A stretch of DNA of 64,000 nt from Diphasiastrum complanatum (GCA_029204225.1 CM055094.1:5718063-5782062); one strand, 5' to 3'; shown: positions 48,149 through 59,865, counted from the stretch's first letter. A program made the numbers and translations. Notes: a model not told the origin generated them from the letters alone.

Positions 48149-51100
48149 TGTTGGGGTCACACAGGCAAGGGACATCCACAGTCCTAACACAGAGAAACGT
48201 ATAATCCCAACAACTTATCACAAGACTATGAAAGGAGAACTAAAAAGGAGAGTACACAGACGAATGTGTAGTCTTTTCTTTTCAGTTGAACAAGTTGGAG
48301 AGCACCATAACATATGTTAGAGATCGCTTATAGCTTAGTATCTTCCATCCTTTACAGTCATTGGCATCTACAACAATTGTATAGTTTTAAAACAAATCTA
48401 TGATAGATAGTGTGCAACTTTGATTTTGTGAGTCGTGTGTGGTGAATGGTGCAAATGCTTGTGATACATTGTTGTCTGCTATCCTCCGAGTTTACAATGG
48501 TTATGGGCCCACAAACGCTTCAGCTACGCTAATTGCCACATTCAAAGAGTATGTGGGCACTTGCAAGTAGACACAAGCTCCTAGAACCATCAGGACAAAC
48601 AACAAGAGTGAGTATTGCAATAGATAATTCACTGCATTCTGTCAACAGAAGGGAATCAAACACCAAACCACCTGTCCTTACAATCCGCAGCAAAATGGGG
48701 TGAGTGAGAGGCTTAATAGGACATTGCTTAACAGCGTGAGATTCATGATCCAATTGAAGAATATGCCTAAATCTTACTGGGCTGAGGCGGTGACCACAGC
48801 AGCCTATTTGCACAATCGTTTGCCCATGGAGAAGTTGGGGTGGAAAACCCCAAGAGAAATATGGAGCGGAAATGAGCCAGATCTCAGTTACTTGAGGACG
48901 TTTGGATCATTATGTCATGTCCTTGTGCTTGAATCTGTAAAATGAAAGCTGGACCCGAGGTCAAGGAGGGGAGTCTTTGTTGGATACCCAGCATCCCAAA
49001 AGGGATATAGGGTATACATATCCGAATCAAAAAGGACGGTAACTATTCGAGATGTCGAGTTTCAGGAGGATCAGAGTTACTACATCCAAAAGTGTGCAAG
49101 ATCAGGGGCAGCAATCGTCATTTCTGCAATTGACATTTGTGAATTCAAGCTTGGAGGGTGATGTGGCCGAAGGAACAACGGAGCAAGACGTTGCATCGGA
49201 GGTCAGGAAGTCATCCAGGATACAGTTGCAGGGGGGATCTGATCAAAATCAAATTGACGAAGCCCCTAGAAGATCACAGAGAATACGAAATCCCCTAAGA
49301 AGATTTGATGATATGCTCTATATAATGGAGGAGAAGGAGGATTTTGTGTTGGAGCCTAAAACATTGAGGGAAGCCAAGGAATCAAAGTATTGGCCTGAAT
49401 GGAAAAAGGCCATGGAGGAGGAAATTCACTCCATGGACAAAAACCATGTTTGGGATCTGGTGGAGTTGCCGAGCAACAAAAGGGCCATAGGGTGCAAGTG
49501 GATTTTCAAAATAAAGCTAAATTCTGACAAAAGCGTTGATAGGTTTAGGGCCAGGCTAGTGGCACTAGGGTGCATCCAGATTGAGGGTGTCGATTTCTCT
49601 GAAACATACACTTCGGTGGTAAGGATTGCGAGTATTCGAATAATGCTGGCAATAGCGACACGCAATGGATGGCCAGTGTGGCAGGTAGATGTGAAGACTG
49701 CCTTCTAGAATGGGTTTTTGGATGAAATCATCTATACGAATCAACCTGCTGATTTTGTGAGGGCTCTAGGATTGTATTGTCACCTAAGGAAGGCAATTTA
49801 CGGGTTGAAGCAGGGATGCAAGTAGTGGAATCAGATGTTTTGACAGCTCCGTGAAGAAGTTGGGAATGAGACCATGTTTGTTTGATGCCAGCATATGCGT
49901 CTACAATGATTCTAGAAGACTCATCATCATGGCCATATATGTTGATGACATACTAATTATAGGAAATGATGAGGTCAAGGTAAATGAAATCAAATCAGCT
50001 TTAGCGGCGGAATTCAAGATAAAAAACTTGGGGGAAATTTCATTCTATTTGGGGTTGGAGATAAACAGAGATCTGACACGAGGAACAACCACTACGTCCC
50101 AAAAGAGATATATTCAAGAGATGCTAATGCATTATGGAATGATGGACGCAGTACCATTTGGGACTTTGGCAAAAAGGGGGTTGAACCTATGTGCAAATAT
50201 GTCACCGATGACAAAAGAGGATGAAAAAGAGATGGAAAGAGTACCTTACAGAAACTTAGTGGGCTCTCTTACGTATGCAGCAATGTGCACCCGACCTGAC
50301 ATAGCGTTCAGTGTGAATAAAGTGAGCCAATTCTCCAATAATCCAGGCCGAGCTCACTGGGAAGCAACGAAAAGGATACTAAAATACCTGAAGGGGACGA
50401 TGAATCGAAAATTGGTATACAAAAAATGTAGTGATGACATCATTGGTTTTGTAGATGCAGACTGGGGAGGAGATGCTGACACGTACAGATCGACATCTGT
50501 CTTTGTGTTCACTTATGCGAATGAACCAATAAGCTAGGGAATCTACAAGCAGCAGAGCATCGCACTTTCGATCATGCACTCGGAGCTCATAACATTATGT
50601 CAGGCTACAAAAGAGGCAATGTGGTTGAGAAGTGTTCTTAGTGAATGGGGAATGAAGCAGAGTTATTTCTTTATCTAGAACGACAATCAAAGTTGTCTTG
50701 CCTTTGCTAGAAATGGTGGAGAACATAAGAAGAGCAAACATATTGAACTACAAGACAGGTATGTTCGAGAGGTAGTGGAGCGAAAGATCATCCAACTAGA
50801 TTATTGCCCAACCAATCTAATGTTGGCAGATGTTTTCACAAAAGGATTAACTAAAGACCAGCATGAGTTACTGGTTGACAAGATGGGCCTACGGAATACC
50901 CTTGAGGGGGGAATTGTTGAGGTCACACAGGCAAGGGACATCCACAGTCCTAATACAGAGAAACAATATAATCCCAACAACTTATTACAAGACTGTGAAA
51001 GGGATAACGGACCGATGACGTGGAGGGCAGTGAGTGTATCTCTCACAGGACCATGAAAGGACCAACGTATCGATGACATGGAGGGCAGCAAGCATGAGAG

Positions 51101-51419
51101 AATTGGAGTTCTTGCACCAAATACACTTGATAGCAAGACTTCACGAATTAGAAAAGGAGAAGTGAAAAGGAGAGTGCACAAATGAATGTGTAGTCTTTTC
51201 TTTTTAGTTGAACAACTTGGAGATCACCATAACATATATTAAAGATCGCTTCTATAGCTTAGTATCTTCCATCGTTTACGATCATTGGCATCTACCACAA
51301 TTGTATTGTTTTTAATTAATCTATAAAAGATAGTGTGCAACTCTAATTTTGTGATTTGTGTGTGGTGAATGGTGCAAATGCTTGTGATACATTGTTCTCT
51401 GCTATCCTCCGAGTTTACA
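48149..51419 (+). mobile_element. Copia element with both LTRs, gag and 5' pol deleted
   Basis: The 5' LTR is 48149-48496 and the 3' LTR 50915-51419. Both start TGTTG(A/G)GGTCACACAGG and end CCTCCGAGTTTACA. A weak primer site (TGGTTATGGGCCC, 48498-48510) follows the 5' LTR, and a polypurine tract (TTGAGGGGGGAA) precedes the 3' LTR. The 3' LTR carries about 150 bp (around 51003-51158) that the 5' LTR lacks. I could not match a 5-bp target-site duplication, so one end may have been rearranged. Confidence 0.92.
48600..50914 (+). pseudogene. Copia pol of the 48-51 kb element: late integrase, RT, RNase H
   Basis: Integrase from the NNKSEYCN block (about 48600) through CPYNPQQNGVSERLNRTLL and KSYWAEAVTTAAYLHNRLP to GVFVGYPASQKGYRVY. 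A linker with KSSRIQLQGG and RRSQRIRNPLRRF follows. RT starts EWKKAMEEEIHSMDKNHVWD (about 49395) and contains KWIFKIKLNSDKSVDRF, WPVWQVDVKTAF, and the catalytic YVDD (near 49940). RNase H follows with DADWGGDADTYRST, KSKHIELQDRYVRE and LADVFTKGLTKDQ. A few stops (48945, 49708, around 49830, 50537) inactivate it. Confidence 0.92.
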
Positions 51420-52578
51420 AAATTGACCATGGGAACTTAGAACCAAGCTGCCAAACATGCTTTACATTTCCAAAGGGGTGTTTTGAGGCCCAAATCTTGA
51501 CATCTAGGTTCACCTGTTTGACCACAAATTAGACAAACATTAAACTATAATATATCAGAGGGGCAAACCTGAACCAAAAAATTGAGGTACATATCTTGCC
51601 ATCTAAGTTCGCCTAGCTCAGATTTAGAACATCATTACCTACTGAAAACATTATCCAGAGGGCTAATCCAGACCATGAACCTCTCTTCAAAAAACTGACC
51701 CCAAAGTTCTGGATGTTTCTGCCCCTACAGCGTCAGTAGTGGCCCATCTTGGTTTGCCTCCTTCATCATTGACAGATCCAACTAAGACCAATACACTACC
51801 TAGAGGGCAAACTCAGATCCCAAGGATCCATTATTGTATATTAGAAAGTGTGAAAATCTTGATTTTTGCAATTTCTGACTGACAACTGTACTTCTAAGTT
51901 TCCCCACCTACCAATGATTAGTTTCACATGTGTTTTACCTACTGTACTCAAGGGGAATATGAACTCCTTCAGATCATTCCCCAAGTGCAAGCCAAAAGTC
52001 AGATCTACACTTTTCCAGATCTGTACCAACCTGCTAAGTGAGATCGAGACTTGTACATTCCCAAAGTGTATTTTCTCAAAACTCACTAGAGCTCTAGGTT
52101 CACCAATTTGCAGGTTCCCCAATCATGATGAGCTTACGAATCTAAACTCCCATAGAATCAGCCAAAAATTGCATATTCCTAAAAACAATTTTTTTGATCG
52201 ACAGACTTCAATTTTCAAGATCTAGGTTTGCCACTTTCAGATTTGAGATATCTGATATAGATCTTTAAATTTCCAAAAGAGCCAACCTAGAATCCCAAGG
52301 AATCTCCTAATCTTGCCATCTTTCACTCCCAGCACCCTGAGTTTCCAAGATCACCCCAAGTTTTCAAATTGGCCATCTGAGTTCGCCATCAGGAATTTAC
52401 ACTCATCCATCCAACCTACATCACTGGCCAAATTGGAAAGTCTACATTCCCAACCCATCTTCCACCATCAGGCTTTTGTGATTCCATCAAGTTACAGTCC
52501 TAGATTTGAATTCCCCAATTGTGTGAGTTGGTGGATCCCAATTGTTGTAAAGCTGACTCAGGTGCACCCAGCGTGCCC
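51420..52578. other. Non-coding stretch with degenerate internal repetition
   Basis: Phrases such as AGAGGGCAAACTCAGATCCC, AGAGGGCTAATCCAGACC and CCATCTAAGTTCGCC recur at roughly 90-130 bp spacing between about 51480 and 52550. It looks like a decayed tandem repeat, possibly the 3' untranslated part of a gypsy element. No coding function. Confidence 0.45.
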
Positions 52579-53447
52579 TGTAAGACTCTAAGGGGCGACG
52601 CTCCCTAAGGTCCCAGAGCAAGTTAGAACGTCAAGGACTGAGCCTCCGACTTGTGGTGAGCCAGTCAAGCAGTCACAAGTCATGAGCTAGCTCTGGAGCT
52701 CGAGTCATGGCCTAGTCAGGAAGCAAGTTGATTCTGTCACCGGGACGGCTCCCGGGGACCCATGTCCGGGAGCCAGACTGATTCTACCAGGCTTGCCAGG
52801 CTTAATCAGCAAAATAAAAACTAAGTCCCAAAAAGCGCGCTTTACCAAAAAGCACTATGTTTCAGAATAGAGGGGGTGCGTCGAATCACAGCAGAACTAT
52901 AGGGGGAGTCCGGCAGACAGAAACTTGGGCAGCTCAACCAGCGCCAGGAATCCAGTCGCCAGGTCTCAGCTCCCTCTACCAGCACGAGCCAGGCACAATG
53001 CCCAGCACGTGTTGGTGGCCCCGAGACCGGTCAGTCTATGTATGAATGTAACCTCTTCCAAATCTGATAAAGTTGATCCTTGGGGATGATTACCATTTCG
53101 GTTTCGCCTCCGAGACTGGTCCAAGTGGAAGGACCCTTACTACAACCTTTTTGCGTCGCTGGCGCCTAAGTATCCCTGTCATCGACATGGGGCTTGCCGC
53201 TATGCCAATTGGTCAGTTTGGCGACCACTATGCCTTGGGTTTCATGTGTGGCTTGTCTTTGCCTTTGGTTACCTTTTGGGGACGGATTCTGAGTTGGCTT
53301 TCGGGTTGGTTGGGATTCCAGTTGTCTTAAGTCTGAATGGTTAAGCTTGTTACATTTCTGAGTTGGCTTTTACGTAAGTGCATGATGGATGAATGTTAGA
53401 CTTAAGTGCGTGTTGGGGAAACCGCTCAAGTCCCAACGCCCTTTGAG
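52579..53447 (+). mobile_element. Probable gypsy 5' LTR, boundaries approximate
   Basis: GC-rich sequence from about TGTAAGACTCTAAGG to the edge of a GAGGCGCCG site (53445-53453), which resembles the start of an Asp-tRNA-type primer-binding site. A gypsy gag follows about 230 bp later. Edges are inferred only from that arrangement; there is no second LTR to compare. Confidence 0.4.
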
Positions 53448-53679
53448 GCGCCGACACAACACCAATTTGAAATCTACAAAGGCTTCAATAGGTCTTCATT
53501 CTCACCAACGAGATATTTTTCCATGTTACAAACTTAGAAAAGGTCTTTTGTTTGGATGCAACTAAGATCAGGTCGAAAGACTAGATCTAGGATCTCAAGC
53601 GAGGGAGAGAATTCGCTTGGAGATTAGGAACCTTCAACTAGCCATCCCCAACCTCGAAATCTCCAAGAGCAATTTGACA

Positions 53680-55110
53680 TGGCTGCCAATAATCCAAATC
53701 AACCTCAAGAGAATCCAGTACCACCTGAAGCATTAGGAGCACAAAGAATCCCCAATCCATTAGCCTATGTCGTACCAACACCAAGAGCTATCCCACGTAA
53801 CGGATGAGCCCCTAGACTCAATCTACCACGGTATGATGGTACTACCGACCCCGCATGCTATCTTCAAATTTATGAGGAAGCATTGAGGTATATGGAGAGA
53901 CAACCCCGAAAGAGAAACTCGGGCTCTTTAGCATGACTCTCACTGATGTAGCACGTGAATGGTCTTTCAACCTTGAGCATCATGAATGAAATGTGTAGGA
54001 ATCTCTCAATGATTCATTTCTTAAGAGATTTAAATAATCTAGATTCCTTGAAATCCCATTCCTACTTCTTAGTAAGATCAAGATGAGGAAGGATGAGAGG
54101 GTACGTGATTATATTGAACAGCTCAAACGTCTTAAAACTGAATGCTCTGCTCACCTAGCACCTGATCAGGTTGTGATCATATGGTTCATGGCTGGCCTCC
54201 CGAAATCCATTAGGAGTGAACTTAGACTTCCAGAAACCTATGCTACCTCACTTGATGCCATGGATGATGCCATCCAAGAAGAAGATGAAGGAATATGGAC
54301 CCCAATGTTCAAGAGTCATTGCTATTGATCACAGCCATAGATCACAAGGAGAAGGAACTCCCTCTGATGTTGCCACTCAATTGTTGTTACAACAACTTGA
54401 GACTATGAACAAGACTCATAAGGCCCAAATGGATCAACTATCCAAAGATTTTGAATAATTGTCAGCCAATTTTCTAGGCGTGATAATGTTTGGTGTCCCA
54501 CATGCCAGCAAAATCACACTGCAAATGAGTGCCCTCATAGTAGACAACTAGGCCAAAGGTTTTGCATATGTTGCAATACCAATAACCATGATACATCTAC
54601 CTGTATCTACAATCCGAGAATACAAGTCATTGCAAGACAATACCAATGGAGGATGCAACAACAGGGTCCCCAAGTTACAAGTTATCTGAGGCCCATATTC
54701 CAATAGGCACCCAACAACACCTAGCGCTACCTGGACCCAATAACGTAGCATCAGCCTTAGTAGTGTGTCAACCTAGCCCTCAAATGGACCGCCAGATCAT
54801 TCCAGCAAATTTTGCCACACAATGTTATGGTTGTGAAGAGAATTCCCGCATTGCTGAATGCCCATATAAAGGCACTCATACCCCTATCTGTAGAGAGTGT
54901 GGTCATGGCCATTGTTAGAAAGATTGTCCATCCCGACCAGTAGAGCCACAAGTTGATGCACCTGTCAATCTTGCAACCATTATACATGATAGGAGGACCA
55001 AGGCCACAAAACAAGAAGCCCTTGTCTATGTTCAGACTCGTGCCCAACGATTGAAGGAACTCGCAGTTGTGGAATGAGGGTGTCCTCAAGATCCTGCTTA
55101 CAAGACAAAA
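53680..55110 (+). pseudogene. Gypsy gag with several zinc knuckles
   Basis: An ATG at 53680 starts a gag-like frame; TGA at about 53805 and frameshifts break it. The capsid part includes LNLPRYDGTTDPACYLQIYEE and, in another frame (54083-54328), MRKDERVRDYIEQLKRLKTE and WFMAGLPKSIRSELRL. Knuckles follow: CPTCQQNHTANEC (about 54494-54532), CCNTNNHDTSTC (about 54560-54603), CYGCEENSRIAEC (about 54821-54859, His replaced by Arg) and a last CRECGHGHC run (about 54890). RNA packaging is the usual role. It breaks off at a minus-strand LTR (55126). Confidence 0.8.
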
Positions 55111-55125
55111 CAATAGTGAACACAT

Positions 55126-55567
55126 TGTTGGATAAACCACCTAACCAAGTAGAAGCAACCAATCAATCTCTAGAAGCCACGGATTAGGAAGCATGAGAGT
55201 AGAGAGAGATCTTGGCAATGAATCAACCAAGTGATGGAATAATAGGGTGAGTTTGGCCTCCTTAAATAAGGCTTAGAACCACTTGTGCATATAGAAATGC
55301 AAGGTCCCAACTCCCCTATACATAGATTCTTCTAGAGTAGAGTCTCTATACATGGATCCCCTATACATAGATTATTGATACTCCACACATGCATATACGC
55401 TCCAAAACCTTGTACTAACTCCAAATAGTGTGTATGGGCCTCACAGGGTTATTAATTACTTGTAGGTCACATCTAGTATGACGTGGCATAGCTAATAAGC
55501 CTGATTGAAGTACCATGTATCCAAGTCTAGGACTATACTGAATCCTATACAGGACGTGGACATGACA
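55126..55567 (-). mobile_element. Gypsy 3' LTR, minus strand, inserted after the gag
   Basis: On the minus strand the polypurine tract AAGGGGGGAAGAA (about 55568-55580) is followed by TGTCATGTCCACG. The sequence ends GTTTATCCAACA at 55126, a TG...CA LTR of 442 bp with TTATTTAAGG as a possible TATA region (near 55265). Before the tract, FEDKTKLRGEE-like residues resemble a decayed pol end. The matching 5' LTR was not found in the window. Confidence 0.7.
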
Positions 55568-55580
55568 TTCTTCCCCCCTT

Positions 55581-55992
55581 AATTTGGTTTTGTCCTCAAA
55601 ACAAGAAAGAATTATACAAACAATTTCTTTAACTTTCAATATTAACTTTGAAAATCAGTATCCTTAATCTGACTTTCAAATCAAACAAGTACTCAGAGTT
55701 AAAACGGGTTTGTTAACCGTTAACCTCTGTTCTAGAGTGAGCTTTGGAAAGTACACTAAGCGATAAATGTTTCCTCTAGGTTAATAAAAATTATCTTCAA
55801 CTACAAAATACTTTAGATTACCATCTAGAATCAAATCTAGATACCCAAAGTCCTGTTGAATACAAATTTAGTTGTTATTCTCGGAATCATTATGATATGC
55901 TATCCAATTGAGCTCTTTGGGATACAATCACTAATGAACTGAGTCAAATCCTTAACTAAGGAATACTCTATACCAAGAATATTGTATATCCA
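55581..55992 (-). other. Internal non-coding part of the minus-strand gypsy
   Basis: AT-rich, no domain. It is interrupted at 55993 by another LTR element, and similar AT-rich sequence resumes after 59865. Confidence 0.4.
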
Positions 55993-56867
55993 TGTTAGCA
56001 ACAAATTAAAATCAAAGTAAAATAAAACACTGTGGCATGTGTATTGTAAGTCCACGTGTGAGTACTTGTTAATAAACTCCTACCATGGCATGTGTGTTAT
56101 AAGTCCATGGGTAGAAACTTAAATAAATTCTAAACTTCTAATTTAGAAAACTTAAACTTAGAAACTTAAGCCTAGAAAATACAAGATTCTAAGTTATCTT
56201 GAGTTCTAAGTTTAGATTCTTAGGCTTTCTAAGTTAGAAGTTGAGAAGTTTAGAAGCCTTTGAATGGCAAGTTTTAGAAACTAATCCCATAAGTTAGTAG
56301 AAGCTTATGGAAGGCCCTTCTTGCTATAAGAAGAGAGACATTTCCCTTGTAAAATAGCACTTTCAGATTATGACATTATTTTGTGATTATCTTGTGTTTC
56401 ATTGTGTTCCCTTTGGAAAGGTGCATAGCTTGAGGGAAGGTGCTCGGACCTCCTCTTGCCTCCTTTTCATCGGTTTTTATTGTGGCATGTTCATTATCGC
56501 TTATTTGCTTAGTATTAGCCAAAATGTATATTTCATTTCCCTTTGGGAGTTAGTATTAGTTTTATGGTTTGCTAGTTGGGAAGCTTTAGCAAGCCTAGTT
56601 TATTGTTGGTCCTTGCTAGATGGGTAAGCCTTAGCAAGTTATTTATTTTCCAAGTAGTGACTAGTTGGGTACCGCCTTAGTCACATCTAGGTAGTTTCCA
56701 TTCTGAGCACCAGTTGGGAAAGCCTTGGTGCTCCCTTTTTGTTATTGTTCTTTATTTGCAGTTGATAGCTTGTAGAACTTAGAAGGTGGACGACCGGTCT
56801 ACCACTATACTACGCACGAAACCCTCTTTAGACCTAGCCACTTAGTGGAGTAGAAATACTTCAAACA
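55993..56867 (+). repeat. 5' LTR of the 56-59.9 kb element
   Basis: 875 bp, aligned with 59296-59865 and with the reverse complement of about 63000-63856. It contains runs of CTTAG/CTAAG-type words that can pair with each other (about 56140-56260). Confidence 0.88.
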
Positions 56868-56868
56868 T

Positions 56869-56882
56869 TAGCATCGTTGCCG
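56869..56882 (+). promoter_or_regulatory. Degenerate Asp-tRNA primer-binding site
   Basis: TAGCATCGTTGCCG matches TGGCGCCGTTGCCG at 11 of 14 positions. It lies one base after the LTR end; all three changes are transitions, as expected from methyl-C decay. Confidence 0.65.
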
Positions 56883-57394
56883 CTTTTTAAGTTTTTTTCT
56901 ACGTAGCTTACTAATTTTTTTTTTACTAACGTGCTTGTGTGTATGCTTGCTTGCTATTTTCCTTCACACTACAACACAAGACTTCTCTCCATGTCCTACA
57001 TGAGCTGCTAAGCAAACTATCAAGCCGGGGGAAAGCAACAAAAGTATCAACTTGGGTATTTTCTTTGAAAGGAGTTACCCAAGTGACATTTTTTTCAACA
57101 ATCAGGTATATCAGAATTCGTCGGGGTGTCTGCAGCCATAACAGAACATCATCTTTCATCCTACCACTTTTAGGATTTTTGACCCTGCTCAGATTTTTCG
57201 AAAACCCACTGTTTTACTCTCAAAATCCTTTGTTTTCCGCCCAAATCTTTGTGTCGAAATTCGTCGGCATCACTGAGGCTAGATCTGTGAAAGATCAGTC
57301 CTCCAGCAGCTCCGCGAATTCTGTCTCAGACATTTAGCATGTTTTCTGCTAGAAATCACTATTTTTTATTATTATTCTTGTCTGTCAACAAAAC

Positions 57395-57945
57395 TCCCTA
57401 TTAGAAATCGTGGACCATACCACAAAATCGTCCACCATGATTTCTATACATCCTTTGCGAATTTTGTCCTTTACAAAAAATCTAAAAACATTAAAAAATT
57501 CATTTTTTGTCAGTGAAAACTCCCTACCAGAAATTGTGGACCATACCACAAAGTCGTCCACAGTCTGAACGATTTCTAGCAAATTCTTAAAAAAAATAAA
57601 ATCAGTATCAAAATCATGGACCATACCATGAAATTGCCCACAATTTGAACGATTTCTATACATCCTCTGTGAATTCTGTCATTTACAAAAAATCTAAAAA
57701 AATTAAAAAATTCATATTTTGTCAATGGAAATTCTCTATTAGAAATCGTGAACCATACGACGAAATCATCCATAGTCTAAACGATTTCTGACGAATTCTA
57801 AAAGACAGAAAAATGCAGTATCAAAAATCGTGGACCATACCATGAAATCGCCCACAGTCTGAACGATTTCTATACCTCCTCTGCGAATTCCGTCCTTTAC
57901 AAAATAATCCAAAAAAATTAAAAAATCCATATTTTGTTAGTGAAA
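57395..57945 (+). repeat. Tandem ~213-bp repeats with hairpin-forming cores in the element leader
   Basis: One shortened unit (about 57395-57516) and two full units (57517-57729, 57730-57945). Each full unit holds two copies of a ~50-bp core of the form AGAAATCGTGGACC...GTCCAC...ACGATTTCT, five cores in all. The outer arms AGAAATCGT/ACGATTTCT and inner arms GTGGAC/GTCCAC are reverse complements. Confidence 0.88.
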
Positions 57946-58134
57946 ATTCTCTATCAGAATTTGCGAGTACTGTATTATGATTCAACAGCCTGTTTGCGAG
58001 TTCTACTCTTGTTTGCGAATTCTGTTACTGCAAAAAAATATCGATTCTTGTCCAGATTCTCTATTTTGCAATAAAACCACCTTTTTGACCTCTTGTGGCT
58101 AAGTACAGTAATGTACCGATCATCTGTACTGTTA

Positions 58135-59290
58135 TTTTGTTCCTCATTCTGCATCATGTCACAAGATTTTGCTGAATCTTCTAATTCTGCACCTCCATAT
58201 CTAGAACACAAAATCCCACGCATTGTTGCACCAAAGTACGATGGAAAATCTGACCCAATCAGATTTCTTCAAGACTTTGATAATGCATGTCACTTCTCTG
58301 AAACTGAAAAGCTCAGACTATTTCCTATGGTGTTCTATAAAACAGCCATAGAAGCTCCTGATCTTGTCTTGGAATACCCTCAAAGATGCTCTTATCAAGC
58401 GTTTCAAACCTTCTAAACTGACTCACAACCCATTCATCCAAATCACACATATCAAGATGCGTCGCGAAGAGTTTGTAAGAAGTTACATTGAGCATTTGTC
58501 TCAATATAGAATGTGTTGATGAGAATATCACCGAACGAATGGCCATCAAATTCCTGGTTGGACTCCCTAAAAGTATCTGTTGAGAACTGAGACCAGTTGA
58601 TCTTTATGATTAGCTTAAGGATGCCATGACTGATGCCATTCGTGAAGAAGACGAGGGGTCTGATGAAGACTTTGATTACCGTGACAAGAAATCCAAACTC
58701 CCCAAATGTCTTCACAATCAGAAAAGTACAGTCCAATTTTCAGAACTTCTACATCAAATGAGAACTTGGCAAAAAGCTCAACAACTCACATGGACAAACT
58801 AACTACTGATTTTCAATATGCTATGAAAAATATTGCTAATCACACTACAACACTACCTTTTGCACAGCCATTATCACCATACTCTATTAGATATTACCCC
58901 AGTGTGAGGCCAACACAAATTATTTTCACAAGGGATGTTCTGCGACCCCAATGCAATGCACAAGGAAAAACCACTACTCAAAGGAAACAAGCCAGCGATC
59001 ACTCGCACAAGCTTTTAAGCAGTATTTTTCATGAGTGGACTCCCAAGAAACAACATACAGGTTGGAGAAAAGTAGTTAGGAGACTTCACAACAAATGTTC
59101 TATTTGGAAACCAATGGAGCACATTATCTGGCTGCCAATATTGTCCAACAAAAGATGCATCTTCCCAACAAGTTGGAATGTTCGCAAAAAACCACCATCA
59201 CCTTCAATAAGCAGTTGGTTTTATGTAAGCGACACAAAATTCACGTTTTTCCATACGATGACATGGGCCCGCCAATCCAAATAGGAGGGG
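58135..59290 (+). pseudogene. Gag-like coding remnant of the 56-59.9 kb element
   Basis: The frame from about 58158 encodes PPYLEHKIPRIVAPKYDGKS and PIRFLQDFDNAC, a gypsy gag capsid start, to a stop at 58414. Further frames continue the gag (RISPNEWP, REEDEGSDEDF-like text to about 58680). The last stretch (59095-59290) reads FYLETNGAHYLAANIVQQ, which could be a decayed aspartic protease start (D-T-G-A), and runs to the polypurine tract. No zinc knuckle was found. Confidence 0.6.
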
Positions 59291-59295
59291 GATAA

Positions 59296-59865
59296 TGTTA
59301 GTAACAAAGTAAAATCAAAGTAAAATAAAACACCGCGGCATGTGTATTATAAGTCCATGTGTGAGTACTTGTTAATAAACTCCTACCATGGCATGTGTGT
59401 TATAAGTCCATGGGTAGAAACTTAATTAAATTTTAAACTTCTAATTTAGAAAACTTGACTTAGAGAACTTAAACTTAGAAACTTGAGCTTAGAAACTTAA
59501 TCTCAGAAACTTAATCTTAGAAAATAAAAGATTCTAAGTTATCTTGAGTTCTAAGTTTAGAGTCTTAGGCTTTCTAAGCCAGAAGTTGAGAAGTTTAGAA
59601 GCGTTAGAATGGCAAGTTTTAGAAACTAATCCCATAAGCTAGTAGAAGCTTATGGAAGGCCCTTCTTGCTATAAGAAGAGAGGCATTTCCCTTGTAAAAT
59701 AACACTTTGAGATTATGACAAATTACTGTGTGATTATCTTGTGTTTCATTGTGTTCCCTTTGGAAAGGTGCATAGCTTGAGAGAAGGTGCTCGGGCCTCT
59801 TCTTGCCTCCTTTTCATCGGTTTTTATTGTGGCATGTTCATTATTGCTTATTTACTTAGTATAAC
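59296..59865 (+). repeat. 3' LTR (truncated) of the 56-59.9 kb element
   Basis: It starts TGTTAGTAAC after the polypurine tract and follows the 5' LTR for about 570 bp, then diverges after CTTAGTATAAC. It has about 45 extra bp of an AACTTAGA-type short repeat (about 59450-59520) compared with the 5' LTR. Confidence 0.85.

Larger units (their letters stand above)
55993..59865 (+). mobile_element. LTR retrotransposon with gag but no recognisable polymerase
   Basis: The 5' LTR is 55993-56867 (875 bp, TGTTAGCAAC...TTCAAACA). A primer site TAGCATCGTTGCCG (56869-56882) resembles the Asp-tRNA site with transition changes. The leader has tandem repeats (57395-57945), gag-like sequence lies at 58135 onward, the polypurine tract AGGAGGGGGATAA is at about 59283-59295, and the 3' LTR starts at 59296 and is truncated at about 59865. 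The internal region is only 2.4 kb, with no RT, RNase H or integrase block. It could be a deletion derivative or a non-autonomous family mobilised in trans. The LTR recurs inverted at 63.0-63.86 kb. Confidence 0.88.

Noticed and set aside
51866-52225. 119-residue + strand open frame at 51.9 kb
   Set aside because: Arises from degenerate repeats with equal open frames on both strands; no protein family pattern.
59095-59295. Possible separate small gene before the 3' LTR at 59.1-59.3 kb
   Set aside because: It runs directly into the polypurine tract of the LTR element and fits better as the end of its coding region.
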